Shown here: positions 27,950-37,126 of the stretch, in pieces
How positions within the stretch are numbered: the stretch's first letter is position 1
Layout of the letters: every line of letters starts with the position of its first letter
Origin: Solidesulfovibrio sp.
Lineage (GTDB): Bacteria; Desulfobacterota; Desulfovibrionia; Desulfovibrionales; Desulfovibrionaceae
Length of the DNA: 64,000 nucleotides
Direction of reading: 5' to 3'
NCBI RefSeq assembly: GCF_038562415.1
Contig: NZ_JBCFBA010000001.1
Span: forward strand, 310,001-374,000
Translations under genes and position numbers: made by a program
Notes under the pieces: generated by a model
Databases searched by the model: none
What the model was told of the DNA's origin: nothing
The model's input: only the letters and a program-made list of their open reading frames with translations

Positions 27950-28680
27950 ACGAGCAGGAGCAGGACGCCGTACCCGGTCGCGCCCAGGGCGAAGGCCGGG
28001 AAATTGCCCGACCCGTCGAGGGGGATCTCGTCCTTCATGGTGTTCATGATCACGCCGCCGGCCAGAAAGGCGAACAGGATGGCCAACACGGCCTCGTGGA
28101 CGCGCAAGGCCGTGCCCACGGCCCAGCCGGCCAGGATGGCCCCGGCCAGGACCTTGCGGCCCAGGCGGCGGTAGTCGTCGGTGAAATGGCGCCGCAGGCC
28201 GTAGTCGCCGGCGGCCATGTGCAGGGCCATGGCCGCGAAATAGGTGACAAGGCTCACCGGCCCGGGCTGCACCCGGTTGACCAGCAGGTAGCCGATGAGG
28301 AAATTGTACAGGCCAAAGGAGACCAGGTGGAGCCAGAACACGCCCGCGCCCCGGGAACCGGCGCCCACGGGCGGGTTTTGCCGGCCGCCCCGGGCGGCCA
28401 GGGCGGCCCGCTCCAGGCCGTAGAAGACCAGCAGGCCGAGCAGGGCGATGAGAAAGACATGGCGGTCCAGCACCGCGACAAAAGCCCAGCCCGTGCGGCG
28501 CAGCGCCTCCTGGCCGTCGCACAGCCCGGGAAAGATGTGCACGAACACGTAGGCCGCGGCCGCGCCGCCGGCCGCCGACAGCCAGGGGCTTCGCGGCGCG
28601 TCCAGGGCCGGGGCGAGCAGGCGCACCTCCAGGTGCAAGGCGGCCAGGCACAGGGCGGCCAGGCCCGTGGCGAGGATCAC
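27946..28680 (-). CDS. Polytopic membrane protein, possibly distant ZIP-like
   Basis: A 244-residue protein with about eight hydrophobic segments, for example PWLSAAGGAAAAYVFVHIFP, WLHLVSFGLYNFLIGYLLV, FAAMALHMAAGDYGL and LAILFAFLAGGVIMNTMKDE. Topology and the His/Asn/Gly placement recall ZIP metal transporters, but the canonical HNxxEG and HExPHE motifs are not present, so this is only a guess. The GTG start at 28680 overlaps the upstream stop by four bases. It lies between a synthase and an ABC exporter. Confidence 0.6.
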   Translation of the reverse strand: MILATGLAALCLAALHLEVRLLAPALDAPRSPWLSAAGGAAAAYVFVHIFPGLCDGQEALRRTGWAFVAVLDRHVFLIALLGLLVFYGLERAALAARGGRQNPPVGAGSRGAGVFWLHLVSFGLYNFLIGYLLVNRVQPGPVSLVTYFAAMALHMAAGDYGLRRHFTDDYRRLGRKVLAGAILAGWAVGTALRVHEAVLAILFAFLAGGVIMNTMKDEIPLDGSGNFPAFALGATGYGVLLLLV

Positions 28681-29876
28681 GGCGCGCCGTCCCTGGCCAG
28701 GGCGGCGGCCCGGCGCAGCAAGGCCTCCTCGTCGGCCCAGGCGGCGGTGTCGGCGTTCTTGACGATGCGGCTGGCCCGGGAGAGTTCCTCCCCGGTCAGG
28801 CGGATGCCGATCTCGCCCAGGCGCAGGGCCAGGGCGGCCCGGCCGGACAGGGGCGACAGGGGCAGGCGGATGCCGGCGGCCCCCACCGTTTCCGGCCGGA
28901 AGGGCAGGTAGGTGTCGGGGTGCTTGAGCAGCCCGTCCTGGTGGACACCGGCCGAGGTGGCGAAGACGTTGCCGCCGACCACGGCCTTGTTGGGCGGCAG
29001 GGCCACCCCGGACAGGCGCGAAACCAGGCCGCACAGGGCGGTGAGCCGGGCCGGGTCCAGGCGGATGGCCCGGCGGTACTGCTTGCGGTGCAGGGTCAGG
29101 GCCATGACCGTCTCTTCCAGGGCGGCGTTGCCGGCCCGCTCGCCGATGCCGCCGACCGTGAGGTGGACGATGTCCGCCCCGGCGCGCACGGCGGCCAGGG
29201 TGTTGGCCGTGGCCAGGCCCAGGTCGTCGTGGAAGTGCACCCGCAGCTTGACCCCGCGCGGATGGGCCAGGCCGACGAGCATGCGCACGCGCCGCGTGAC
29301 GGTTTCGGGCGTGAGCACGCCCAGGGTGTCGGGAAAGCCGATGCCCGTGGCCCCGGCGTCCATGGCCACGGTGTAGGCCTTGACCAGAAAGGACGGCTCG
29401 GTGCGGCTGCCGTCCTCGCAGCTGAAAGTGACCTTGGTGAAGCGCCGCCGGGCCTCGGTGACGGCCGATGCGATCATGGCCAGGCAGGCGTCCTTGGACT
29501 TGCCGAGCTTGTAGCGGCGGTGCAGGGGGCTTGTGGCCAGAAAGACACCGATTCCCCGGCGGTCGGGTTCCACCTCGGCCAGGGCCTGCCAGGCGGCCTC
29601 GATATCGCCGGAAACGGCCCGGCACAGCGCCATGATCCGGGGACCGGCCACCTCGGCGCCGATGCGGCGCACGGCCTCGATTTCCCGGTCGGACACGGCC
29701 GGGAAGCCGGCCTCGATGACGTCGACCCCGGCCTCGGCCAGGGCGGCGGCGATGGCCACCTTGTCATCCACGGAAAAGCGCACACCGGGCATTTGCGCCC
29801 CGTCGCGAAGCGTTGTGTCGGAGAGGATCAGCGGTGTGAGGGATCGGGTTGAAGCTGCGGCAAGGGAAGTGGGCAT
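28677..29876 (-). CDS. Homocitrate/isopropylmalate/citramalate synthase family enzyme
   Basis: A 399-residue DRE-TIM metallolyase that joins acetyl-CoA to a 2-oxo acid. Motifs are SDTTLRDGAQMPGVRFSV (active-site RD), DVIEAGFPAVSDREIE and the metal-binding RVHFHDDLGLATANTLAAV, then GIGERAGNAALEE. It resembles NifV more than full LeuA and lacks the C-terminal LeuA regulatory domain. It has RDGAQ where NifV and LeuA usually have RDGEQ; RDGAQ is known in citramalate synthases. It is the first gene of the operon leading to selD. The substrate cannot be decided. Confidence 0.75.
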   Translation of the reverse strand: MPTSLAAASTRSLTPLILSDTTLRDGAQMPGVRFSVDDKVAIAAALAEAGVDVIEAGFPAVSDREIEAVRRIGAEVAGPRIMALCRAVSGDIEAAWQALAEVEPDRRGIGVFLATSPLHRRYKLGKSKDACLAMIASAVTEARRRFTKVTFSCEDGSRTEPSFLVKAYTVAMDAGATGIGFPDTLGVLTPETVTRRVRMLVGLAHPRGVKLRVHFHDDLGLATANTLAAVRAGADIVHLTVGGIGERAGNAALEETVMALTLHRKQYRRAIRLDPARLTALCGLVSRLSGVALPPNKAVVGGNVFATSAGVHQDGLLKHPDTYLPFRPETVGAAGIRLPLSPLSGRAALALRLGEIGIRLTGEELSRASRIVKNADTAAWADEEALLRRAAALARDGAP

Positions 29877-29987
29877 GCGCCTTCATGCGCTCATTTCGGC
29901 CCGAAGGCAATGCGGCTCGTTTCCTGGTTTTTCGGTGAACCATGGCCGACGCGCCGGGGGGGGGGACGGACAGGGCCTGGGCAAGAT

Positions 29988-30016
29988 TTGACGAACGAGT
30001 GGTCAAAGGATAGATT
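29988..30016 (+). promoter_or_regulatory. Probable elbB promoter
   Basis: A -35 TTGACG (29988-29993), a 17-base spacer and a -10 TAGATT (30011-30016), about 50 bases before the elbB start. Confidence 0.65.
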
Positions 30017-30068
30017 TTCCGAGTTTGGTTGGAAGGGATTCGCCCTTTTTTCCATCCCGGAGGAAGGT

Positions 30069-30728
30069 ATGGCCACCATAGGCGTTTTGCTGTCCGGCTG
30101 TGGCGTGTTCGACGGTTCGGAGATCCACGAGGCCACGCTCGCGTTATACTTCCTCGGCAAGGCCGGGGCCAAGGTGGTGTGCCTGGCTCCGGAGGCGGAT
30201 TTCGCCGCGGTCGACCACGCGACCAAGGCCCCGTCCGGCGAGCGGCGCAACATCCGGGTGGAGGCCGCCCGCCTCGCCCGGGGGCCGGTGGCCGACGTGG
30301 CCGCCGTCTCGGCCGCCGACCTCGACGGCCTCATCCTGCCTGGCGGTTTGGGCGCTGCAAAAAACCTGTGCGATTTCGCAGAGAAAGGCGGCAAAGGTAC
30401 GGTGGTGCCCTCGGTTGCCGCCCTGATTTCGGCCATGCACGCCGCGGGCAAGCCCATCGGCGCCATCTGCATCGCCCCGGCCGTGCTGGCCCTGGCCCTT
30501 GGCGGGCACAAACCGGAGTTGACCATCGGCAACGATCCGGGCACGGCCCAAGCCCTGGAGGCGGCCGGCGCCAGGCACGTGGCCCGGGCCGTGGACGAAA
30601 TCCAGGTGGACGCGGCCAACAACCTCGTGACCACGCCGGCCTACATGCTTGGCCCCGGCATCGCCGACATCGCCAAGGGCATCGAAAAGCTCGTGGACGC
30701 GGTGCTGGCCCGGGTCAAGGCGTCCTGA
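30069..30728 (+). CDS. elbB: ElbB-like glyoxalase/DJ-1 superfamily protein
   Basis: A 219-residue protein matching ElbB (isoprenoid biosynthesis protein with glyoxalase activity). It opens TIGVLLSGCGVFDGSEIHEA, has LDGLILPGGLGAAKNLCDFA, and a nucleophile region GKPIGAICIAPAVLA with cysteine in the DJ-1-like elbow. In E. coli ElbB affects isoprenoid formation by an unclear route. GGAGGAAGG precedes the ATG at 30069; the frame is open further up but has no ribosome binding site. Confidence 0.9.
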   Translation: MATIGVLLSGCGVFDGSEIHEATLALYFLGKAGAKVVCLAPEADFAAVDHATKAPSGERRNIRVEAARLARGPVADVAAVSAADLDGLILPGGLGAAKNLCDFAEKGGKGTVVPSVAALISAMHAAGKPIGAICIAPAVLALALGGHKPELTIGNDPGTAQALEAAGARHVARAVDEIQVDAANNLVTTPAYMLGPGIADIAKGIEKLVDAVLARVKAS

Positions 30729-30752
30729 CGGCTCGTTTCGGGAGGAGGGCGG

Positions 30753-31571
30753 ATGCGCCGGCTTTTCGTCAATGCGGACGATTTCGGCCTGACCGACGGC
30801 GTGACGCGCGGCATCGTCGAAGCCATGGAGCGCGGCCTGGTGGACGGGACCACGGCCATGGTCTGCGCCGCGGGCGCGCCCGAGCGCATCCGCCGGTTCG
30901 GCGCCGGGCTGGGCGGCCGGGTGGGGCTGCATTTGCAGCTCACCGGCGGCCGGCCCTGCCTGCCGCCCGAGGCGGTGCCGAGCCTGGTTACGGCCGAGGG
31001 GCTTTTTCCCCGCAAGAAGCTCGACGTGGCCGACGTCGACCCCGGGCACGTCCGCCGGGAATGGCGGGCCCAACTGGCCAGGTTCCTGGAAACGGGGCTT
31101 TCGCCCAGCCATCTCGATTCCCATCACCACATCCACAAGCGCGCCGAAGTGTTTCCGGTCTTCCTGGAACTGGCCAGGGAACTCGGCCTGCCGGCCCGGG
31201 CCCTGTCCGACGACATGCGCCGGGCCATGGACGCGGCCGGCGTGCCCCATGCCGACGTGTGCGTCACCCGGTTCTACGGCGAGACGGTCGACGCCGAAAC
31301 CTTCCTGTCCCTGGTCGACGCCGCCTTCGCCGCCCTGGGCGGCGCGGGCACGGTGGAGGTCATGGCCCATCCGGGCCGGGCCGACGCGGCCCTGGCGGCC
31401 ATCAGCAGCTATGACCAGGGCCGGGACCAGGAACTGCGGGTGCTGACCGATCCGGACCTGGCCGCGAGGCTCGCCTCGCGTGACATCGTCCGATGCGGCC
31501 CTGCCCAGGTGGCGGAGACCGCCTCGTCCCTCCGGTCCGGCGGACGGACGCAACGGCGCGCGAGCGCCTAA
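30753..31571 (+). CDS. YdjC/ChbG-like carbohydrate deacetylase
   Basis: A 272-residue protein of the YdjC family, metal-dependent deacetylases acting on N-acetyl sugars; some members (HpnK) are linked to hopanoid synthesis. The metal and active-site signatures are LFVNADDFGLTDGV, GLHLQLTGGRP, and SHLDSHHHIHKRAEVFPVF. Later, VEVMAHPGRAD carries another conserved His. It lies 24 bases after elbB with its own GGAGGAG. The substrate is unknown. Confidence 0.85.
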   Translation: MRRLFVNADDFGLTDGVTRGIVEAMERGLVDGTTAMVCAAGAPERIRRFGAGLGGRVGLHLQLTGGRPCLPPEAVPSLVTAEGLFPRKKLDVADVDPGHVRREWRAQLARFLETGLSPSHLDSHHHIHKRAEVFPVFLELARELGLPARALSDDMRRAMDAAGVPHADVCVTRFYGETVDAETFLSLVDAAFAALGGAGTVEVMAHPGRADAALAAISSYDQGRDQELRVLTDPDLAARLASRDIVRCGPAQVAETASSLRSGGRTQRRASA

Positions 31572-31607
31572 CCGGATGGCAGGGCGGAACTTCGCCCGGG
31601 AGGGGAC

Positions 31608-32789
31608 ATGCCGGAACAACTGCTCTTGTCCCTGCGCAAATTCGTGGCCCCGGAATTCGTGTTCGGCCGGGGGGCCCTGGCCCTGGCCGGGCGGCAGGCG
31701 GCCGGGCTCGGGGTACGGCGGGCGCTGCTCGTGGCCGATCCGGGGCTTTTCGCTTTCGGCTGGCCGGACAAGGTGGCGGCGAGTCTGGTCGCGGCCGGGA
31801 TCGAGCCGCGCCTTTTTTCCGCCCTGTCCTCCAATCCGCGCGACCACGAGGTCATGGCCGGGGCGGCCCTGTTCGACGAATCCGGCTGCGACGCGCTGGT
31901 GGCCGTGGGCGGCGGTTCGGCCATGGACTGCGCCAAGGCCATCGGCATCGTTGCGGCCAACAGGCGGCATATCCTCACGTTCGAGGGCGTGGACAACGTG
32001 GGCCGGCCCGGGCCGCCGCTGGTGTGCGTGCCGGCCACGGCCGGCACCGGGGCCGACGTCTCCCAGTTCGCCGTCGTCACGGACACGGCCAGGCAGGTCA
32101 AGGTCGTCATCGCCAGCAAGATGCTCATTCCCGACGCCTCGCTGATCGACCCGGAGGTCACGGCCACCATGCCCCGGGAACTGTCGGTCCACACCGGGCT
32201 CGACGCCCTGACCCACGCCGTGGAAGCCTATGTGTCCAATGCCCACGGCCCCATGACCGACCTGCTGGCCCTGGAGGCGGTGCGGCTGGTACGCGTCAAC
32301 CTGCCCCGGGTCCTGGCCGCCCCGGGCGACATCGACGCCCGGGGCGGCATGTGCCTGGCCAGCCTTTACGCCGGCATGGCCTTTTCCAACGCCATCCTGG
32401 GCGCGGTCCACGCCATGGCCCACAGCCTGGGCGGCCTGCTCGACCTGCCCCACGGCCTGTGCAACGCCATCTTGCTTGACCATGTGGTCCGCTACAATTA
32501 CGACGCCGTTGCGGATCGCTACGCGACACTCGGCCGGGCCCTGGGCGCCCGTTTCGACGACGATGCCCCGGAGGCGGTGAAAAAGGAGTCGGTGTTGGAG
32601 GCCTTTTCAGGTTTTAAAAAGGCCATGGGCCTGACCATGACCCTGGCCGACCTGGGGGTCACGCCCCAGGCCATCCCCGAACTGGCCCGCAAGGCCCTGG
32701 CCGACCCGTGCCTGCTGACCAACCCCCGCGAAGCGGCCCAGTCCGACCTCGAAGCCATTTATGAAGATGCCCGGCGCGCCGCCTCCTGA
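31608..32789 (+). CDS. Iron-containing alcohol dehydrogenase
   Basis: A 393-residue group III alcohol dehydrogenase. The NAD-binding motif is ALVAVGGGSAMDCAKAIGI; PATAGTGADVSQFAV follows; the metal ligands lie in TGLDALTHAVEAYVS and GAVHAMAHSLGGLLDLPHG. Such enzymes let sulfate reducers oxidise short alcohols. It ends within the next gene, overlapping it by 29 bases, so dehydrogenase and histidine kinase are probably made together. Confidence 0.93.
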   Translation: MPEQLLLSLRKFVAPEFVFGRGALALAGRQAAGLGVRRALLVADPGLFAFGWPDKVAASLVAAGIEPRLFSALSSNPRDHEVMAGAALFDESGCDALVAVGGGSAMDCAKAIGIVAANRRHILTFEGVDNVGRPGPPLVCVPATAGTGADVSQFAVVTDTARQVKVVIASKMLIPDASLIDPEVTATMPRELSVHTGLDALTHAVEAYVSNAHGPMTDLLALEAVRLVRVNLPRVLAAPGDIDARGGMCLASLYAGMAFSNAILGAVHAMAHSLGGLLDLPHGLCNAILLDHVVRYNYDAVADRYATLGRALGARFDDDAPEAVKKESVLEAFSGFKKAMGLTMTLADLGVTPQAIPELARKALADPCLLTNPREAAQSDLEAIYEDARRAAS

Positions 32790-34479
32790 ACCCGACTACC
32801 GCCGGGCCAGACTGCTTGGCTTCGGCGAACAGTCCGTCAGCAAAAGCTATTTTCCCGAGCTCAAGCGGCGTCTGGACGAGCTCGAACGCTTCCGTTCGCT
32901 CCTTGACCAGACGGCCGAGGGCATTTTCCTCATCGACGGCCGCACGGGGCGCATCACCGACGCCGCCGGGGCGGCCGGCGCGCTGCTGGGCCTGGAGCGG
33001 GGCGCCCTGGTCGGGCGCCATTTTTCGGACCTGCTGCCCCGGGAGGCCGTGGAGCATCTGCGCGGGCTTTTTTCCGGCGATTTCGCCGCCGGGCGCATCG
33101 AAACGTCCCTGCCCGCCCCGCGCGGCAAGGGCGCCGACCTGGCCGTGGAAATGACCTTCCGCCTGGCCCGGGGCGAGGAGGGGGCCATTGCCGTCATCGT
33201 GGCCCGGGACGTGACGGACCGCAAGAAAAGCGATCTGGCCCTGCGGCGGGCCGAGGAAAAATACCGGGGCATCGTGGAAAACGCCGCCGAGGGCATCTTC
33301 CAGAGTTCCCTCGACGGCCGGCTCATCAGCGCCAACCCGGCCATGGCTTCCATCCTCGGCTACGCTTCGCCGCGCGAACTCATGCGGCGCATCAAAAATA
33401 TCGTGGACGAGGTGGTGGCCCACGAACACGACCGGCAGCGCATCCGGTCCGAGCTCGTGCGCTACGACGAGGTCAAGCGGCTCGAGGTCGAGTTGCGCAC
33501 CAAGTCCGGCGGGCTCATCTGGGGCCTCATCAACGCCCGCCGCATCCGCGACGCCGCCGGCGAACCCGAACGTTTCGACGGCTCGCTCCAGGATGTCACC
33601 ATCCGCAAGAAGGCCGAGCAGACCCTGCAACGCTACCAGGACGAACTGGAGCAGGCCGTGGCCGAGCGCACGGCCGAACTGACCCGCATCAACGAACGCC
33701 TCACCCACGAGGTGACCACCCGCAAGCGGGCCGAGGAGGCGGCCGAGGCCGCCAACCGGGCCAAGTCCGACTTCCTGTCCATGGTCTCCCACGAGATCCG
33801 CACGCCCCTGACCTCGGTGCTGGGGTTCGCCGTCATCATCGAGAAGCGGCTGGAGGAACTCTTCGAAAAACTCCTCGACGACAATCCCCGCCATCGCCGG
33901 CAGGCCGGCCAGGTCATGGACAACCTGCGCATCATCGTCTCCGAGGGCGAGCGGCTCAAGCACCTCATCAACGACGTGCTGGATCTGGCCAAGCTCGAAG
34001 CCGGCAAGATGGCTTTCCGGTCCGAGCGGGTGGATCCGGCCGCCATCGTGCGCCATGTCATGTCCGCCTCGGCCGGGCTGCTCGGGGCCAACAAGAAGGT
34101 CTCGCTGAACACCCGCATCGAGGGGCGCCTGCCCGAGGTCCTGGGCGACCGGGACCGGATCATCCAGGTCCTGGTCAACCTGGTGTCCAACGCCCTCAAG
34201 TTCACCGAGCACGGCTCGGTCTCCTGCCGGGCCCGGGCCGAGGGGCACTACGTCGTCATCGAGGTGGCGGACACGGGCATCGGCATCCCCGAACCCGAGC
34301 AGCACAAGGTCTTCGAGAAGTTCAACCAGATCGGCGCCACGCTCACCAACAAGCCCAAGGGCACGGGACTGGGGCTTCCCATCTGCAAACACATCGTGGA
34401 GTCACACGGCGGTCGCATTTTTTTCGTATCCAAGCCCGGGACCGGCAGCACCTTCACCTTCACCCTGCCGATTGCCTAA
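32761..34479 (+). CDS. PAS-domain sensor histidine kinase (soluble)
   Basis: A 572-residue cytoplasmic kinase with no membrane helix. It has a PAS domain (about 45-155: LLDQTAEGIFLIDGRTGRIT), a second PAS/PAC (about 165-290: IVENAAEGIFQSSLDGRLIS, DGSLQDVTIRKKAEQ), a coiled coil, the H-box MVSHEIRTPLTSVLG (about 340) and the HATPase with NLVSNALKFTEHGS and ADTGIGIPEP, then GTGLGLPICKHIVE. The cognate regulator is not adjacent. It overlaps the alcohol dehydrogenase gene by 29 bases. The ATG at 32767 is an alternative start. Confidence 0.92.
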   Translation: MKMPGAPPPEPDYRRARLLGFGEQSVSKSYFPELKRRLDELERFRSLLDQTAEGIFLIDGRTGRITDAAGAAGALLGLERGALVGRHFSDLLPREAVEHLRGLFSGDFAAGRIETSLPAPRGKGADLAVEMTFRLARGEEGAIAVIVARDVTDRKKSDLALRRAEEKYRGIVENAAEGIFQSSLDGRLISANPAMASILGYASPRELMRRIKNIVDEVVAHEHDRQRIRSELVRYDEVKRLEVELRTKSGGLIWGLINARRIRDAAGEPERFDGSLQDVTIRKKAEQTLQRYQDELEQAVAERTAELTRINERLTHEVTTRKRAEEAAEAANRAKSDFLSMVSHEIRTPLTSVLGFAVIIEKRLEELFEKLLDDNPRHRRQAGQVMDNLRIIVSEGERLKHLINDVLDLAKLEAGKMAFRSERVDPAAIVRHVMSASAGLLGANKKVSLNTRIEGRLPEVLGDRDRIIQVLVNLVSNALKFTEHGSVSCRARAEGHYVVIEVADTGIGIPEPEQHKVFEKFNQIGATLTNKPKGTGLGLPICKHIVESHGGRIFFVSKPGTGSTFTFTLPIA

Positions 34480-34561
34480 CGGACGCCATTGCGGTATGTC
34501 CCCGTCCCCGGTGTCGCGGCGACCGCGCGCCGGCAACGTTTTTTTCAAGGACCCCCCCATC

Positions 34562-36406
<1,845 letters not shown>

Positions 36407-36433
36407 GCCGCCGGCCTGGCTTTGTTGAACGCC

Positions 36434-36459
36434 AAGCCCGGGTTCGCCCGGGCTTTTTT
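36434..36459 (+). terminator. Rho-independent terminator after typA
   Basis: Stem GCCCGGG / CCCGGGC with a TTCG loop (36436-36453), preceded by AA and followed by six T. Confidence 0.92.
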
Positions 36460-36694
36460 ATGGAAAAAGGTCGAAGGCAGCTTCCGGTGGCCGGCCAACG
36501 GGAGCTTGCCGTTGGCATCCCACAGGCCGACATCCATCAGACCGACATCCATCGGGGGGGCAAACGGGGAACAGGTGCAATGTGCCAGCGGTTGGCGTCC
36601 GTGCTTGGGACTTGCTGACGAAGAATTGGCAGGGCAGGCTTTGTCGGCGTTTGTCGGCGGAAAATGCCAGCGCAAATCGGAACAGCCGTAGTAA

Positions 36695-36722
36695 AGTTAA
36701 CATAATTTACATTATGAGACAA
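36695..36722. other. dif: dif site (XerCD recombination site at the replication terminus)
   Basis: Reading + strand: half-site AGTTAACATAA, central TTTACA, half-site TTATGAGACAA. The reverse complement matches the E. coli dif at 21 of 28 bases, with 19 of 20 from position 7 to 26. AGTTAACATAA is the XerD-type arm and TTATGAGACAA the XerC-type arm. It lies in a gene-free convergent gap where gene orientation switches, which is the expected setting. Confidence 0.88.
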
Positions 36723-36978
36723 ATAGCCGGGAACGGGAAAGCCCTCCCGGCCGCCGCCCGGCGCCTTGCCCAGCCGCTTTCCGTTCCCGGAATTTCGTTT
36801 CGCCGCGCCAATCCCGGAAAACGTCCGCCGCCACCGGATGTTCCCGCTGCCCGGGCCATTTGCCTCGTGTCACGTCCTCGAAAAGGATTATGGCTGTAAG
36901 GATTTATGCTTGTTCAGGTACAACGCCTGCAAAGAAGGTCCGGCATGGGGTCGCTCCATAACGGCATGTGCCGCAACG

Positions 36979-37013
36979 CCGCCGGCCCTGAACACCAGGC
37001 CCAGGGCCGGCGG
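36979..37013. repeat. Strong GC-rich stem-loop
   Basis: A perfect 12-bp inverted repeat, CCGCCGGCCCTG and CAGGGCCGGCGG, with an 11-base loop. No T-run follows on either side. It could end transcripts between typA and ade, or be part of an RNA; nothing decides this. Confidence 0.5.
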
Positions 37014-37095
37014 TCCCTCGGGAAACGGAGCTTGTTATAATAATCTTGTTAATTTCATAGGTTGTCGAAAAAGATATTGATATGTATTACAAAAT

Positions 37096-37112
37096 GTGTA
37101 CATTCTGTACAC
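37096..37112. promoter_or_regulatory. Perfect palindrome GTGTACA-TTC-TGTACAC
   Basis: A 7-3-7 inverted repeat in an AT-rich stretch 15 bases beyond the ade stop. It looks like a binding site for a dimeric regulator, but no promoter or gene next to it is evident. The protein is unknown. Confidence 0.45.
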
Positions 37113-37126
37113 GTTGACTCCCTGCC

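Larger units (their letters stand above)
36460..37126. other. Gene-free intergenic region holding dif
   Basis: About 670 bases between the converging typA and ade genes. Short open frames here (36582-36899, 36766-37080) have no ribosome binding site and odd composition, so I do not call them. The stretch holds a stem-loop at 36494-36516 (GCCAACGG/CCGTTGGC), a 12-base direct repeat (CCGACATCCATC at 36527 and 36542), the dif site, a GC-rich stem-loop and an AT-rich tract with a GTGTACA palindrome. Confidence 0.7.

Noticed and set aside
30144-32483. A 779-codon minus-strand frame
   Set aside because: It is the shadow of elbB, the YdjC gene and the alcohol dehydrogenase, with Gly/His/Gln-rich low-complexity translation.
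36582-37080. Small open frames in the dif gap
   Set aside because: They lack ribosome binding sites, overlap dif or the stem-loops, and show no family features.
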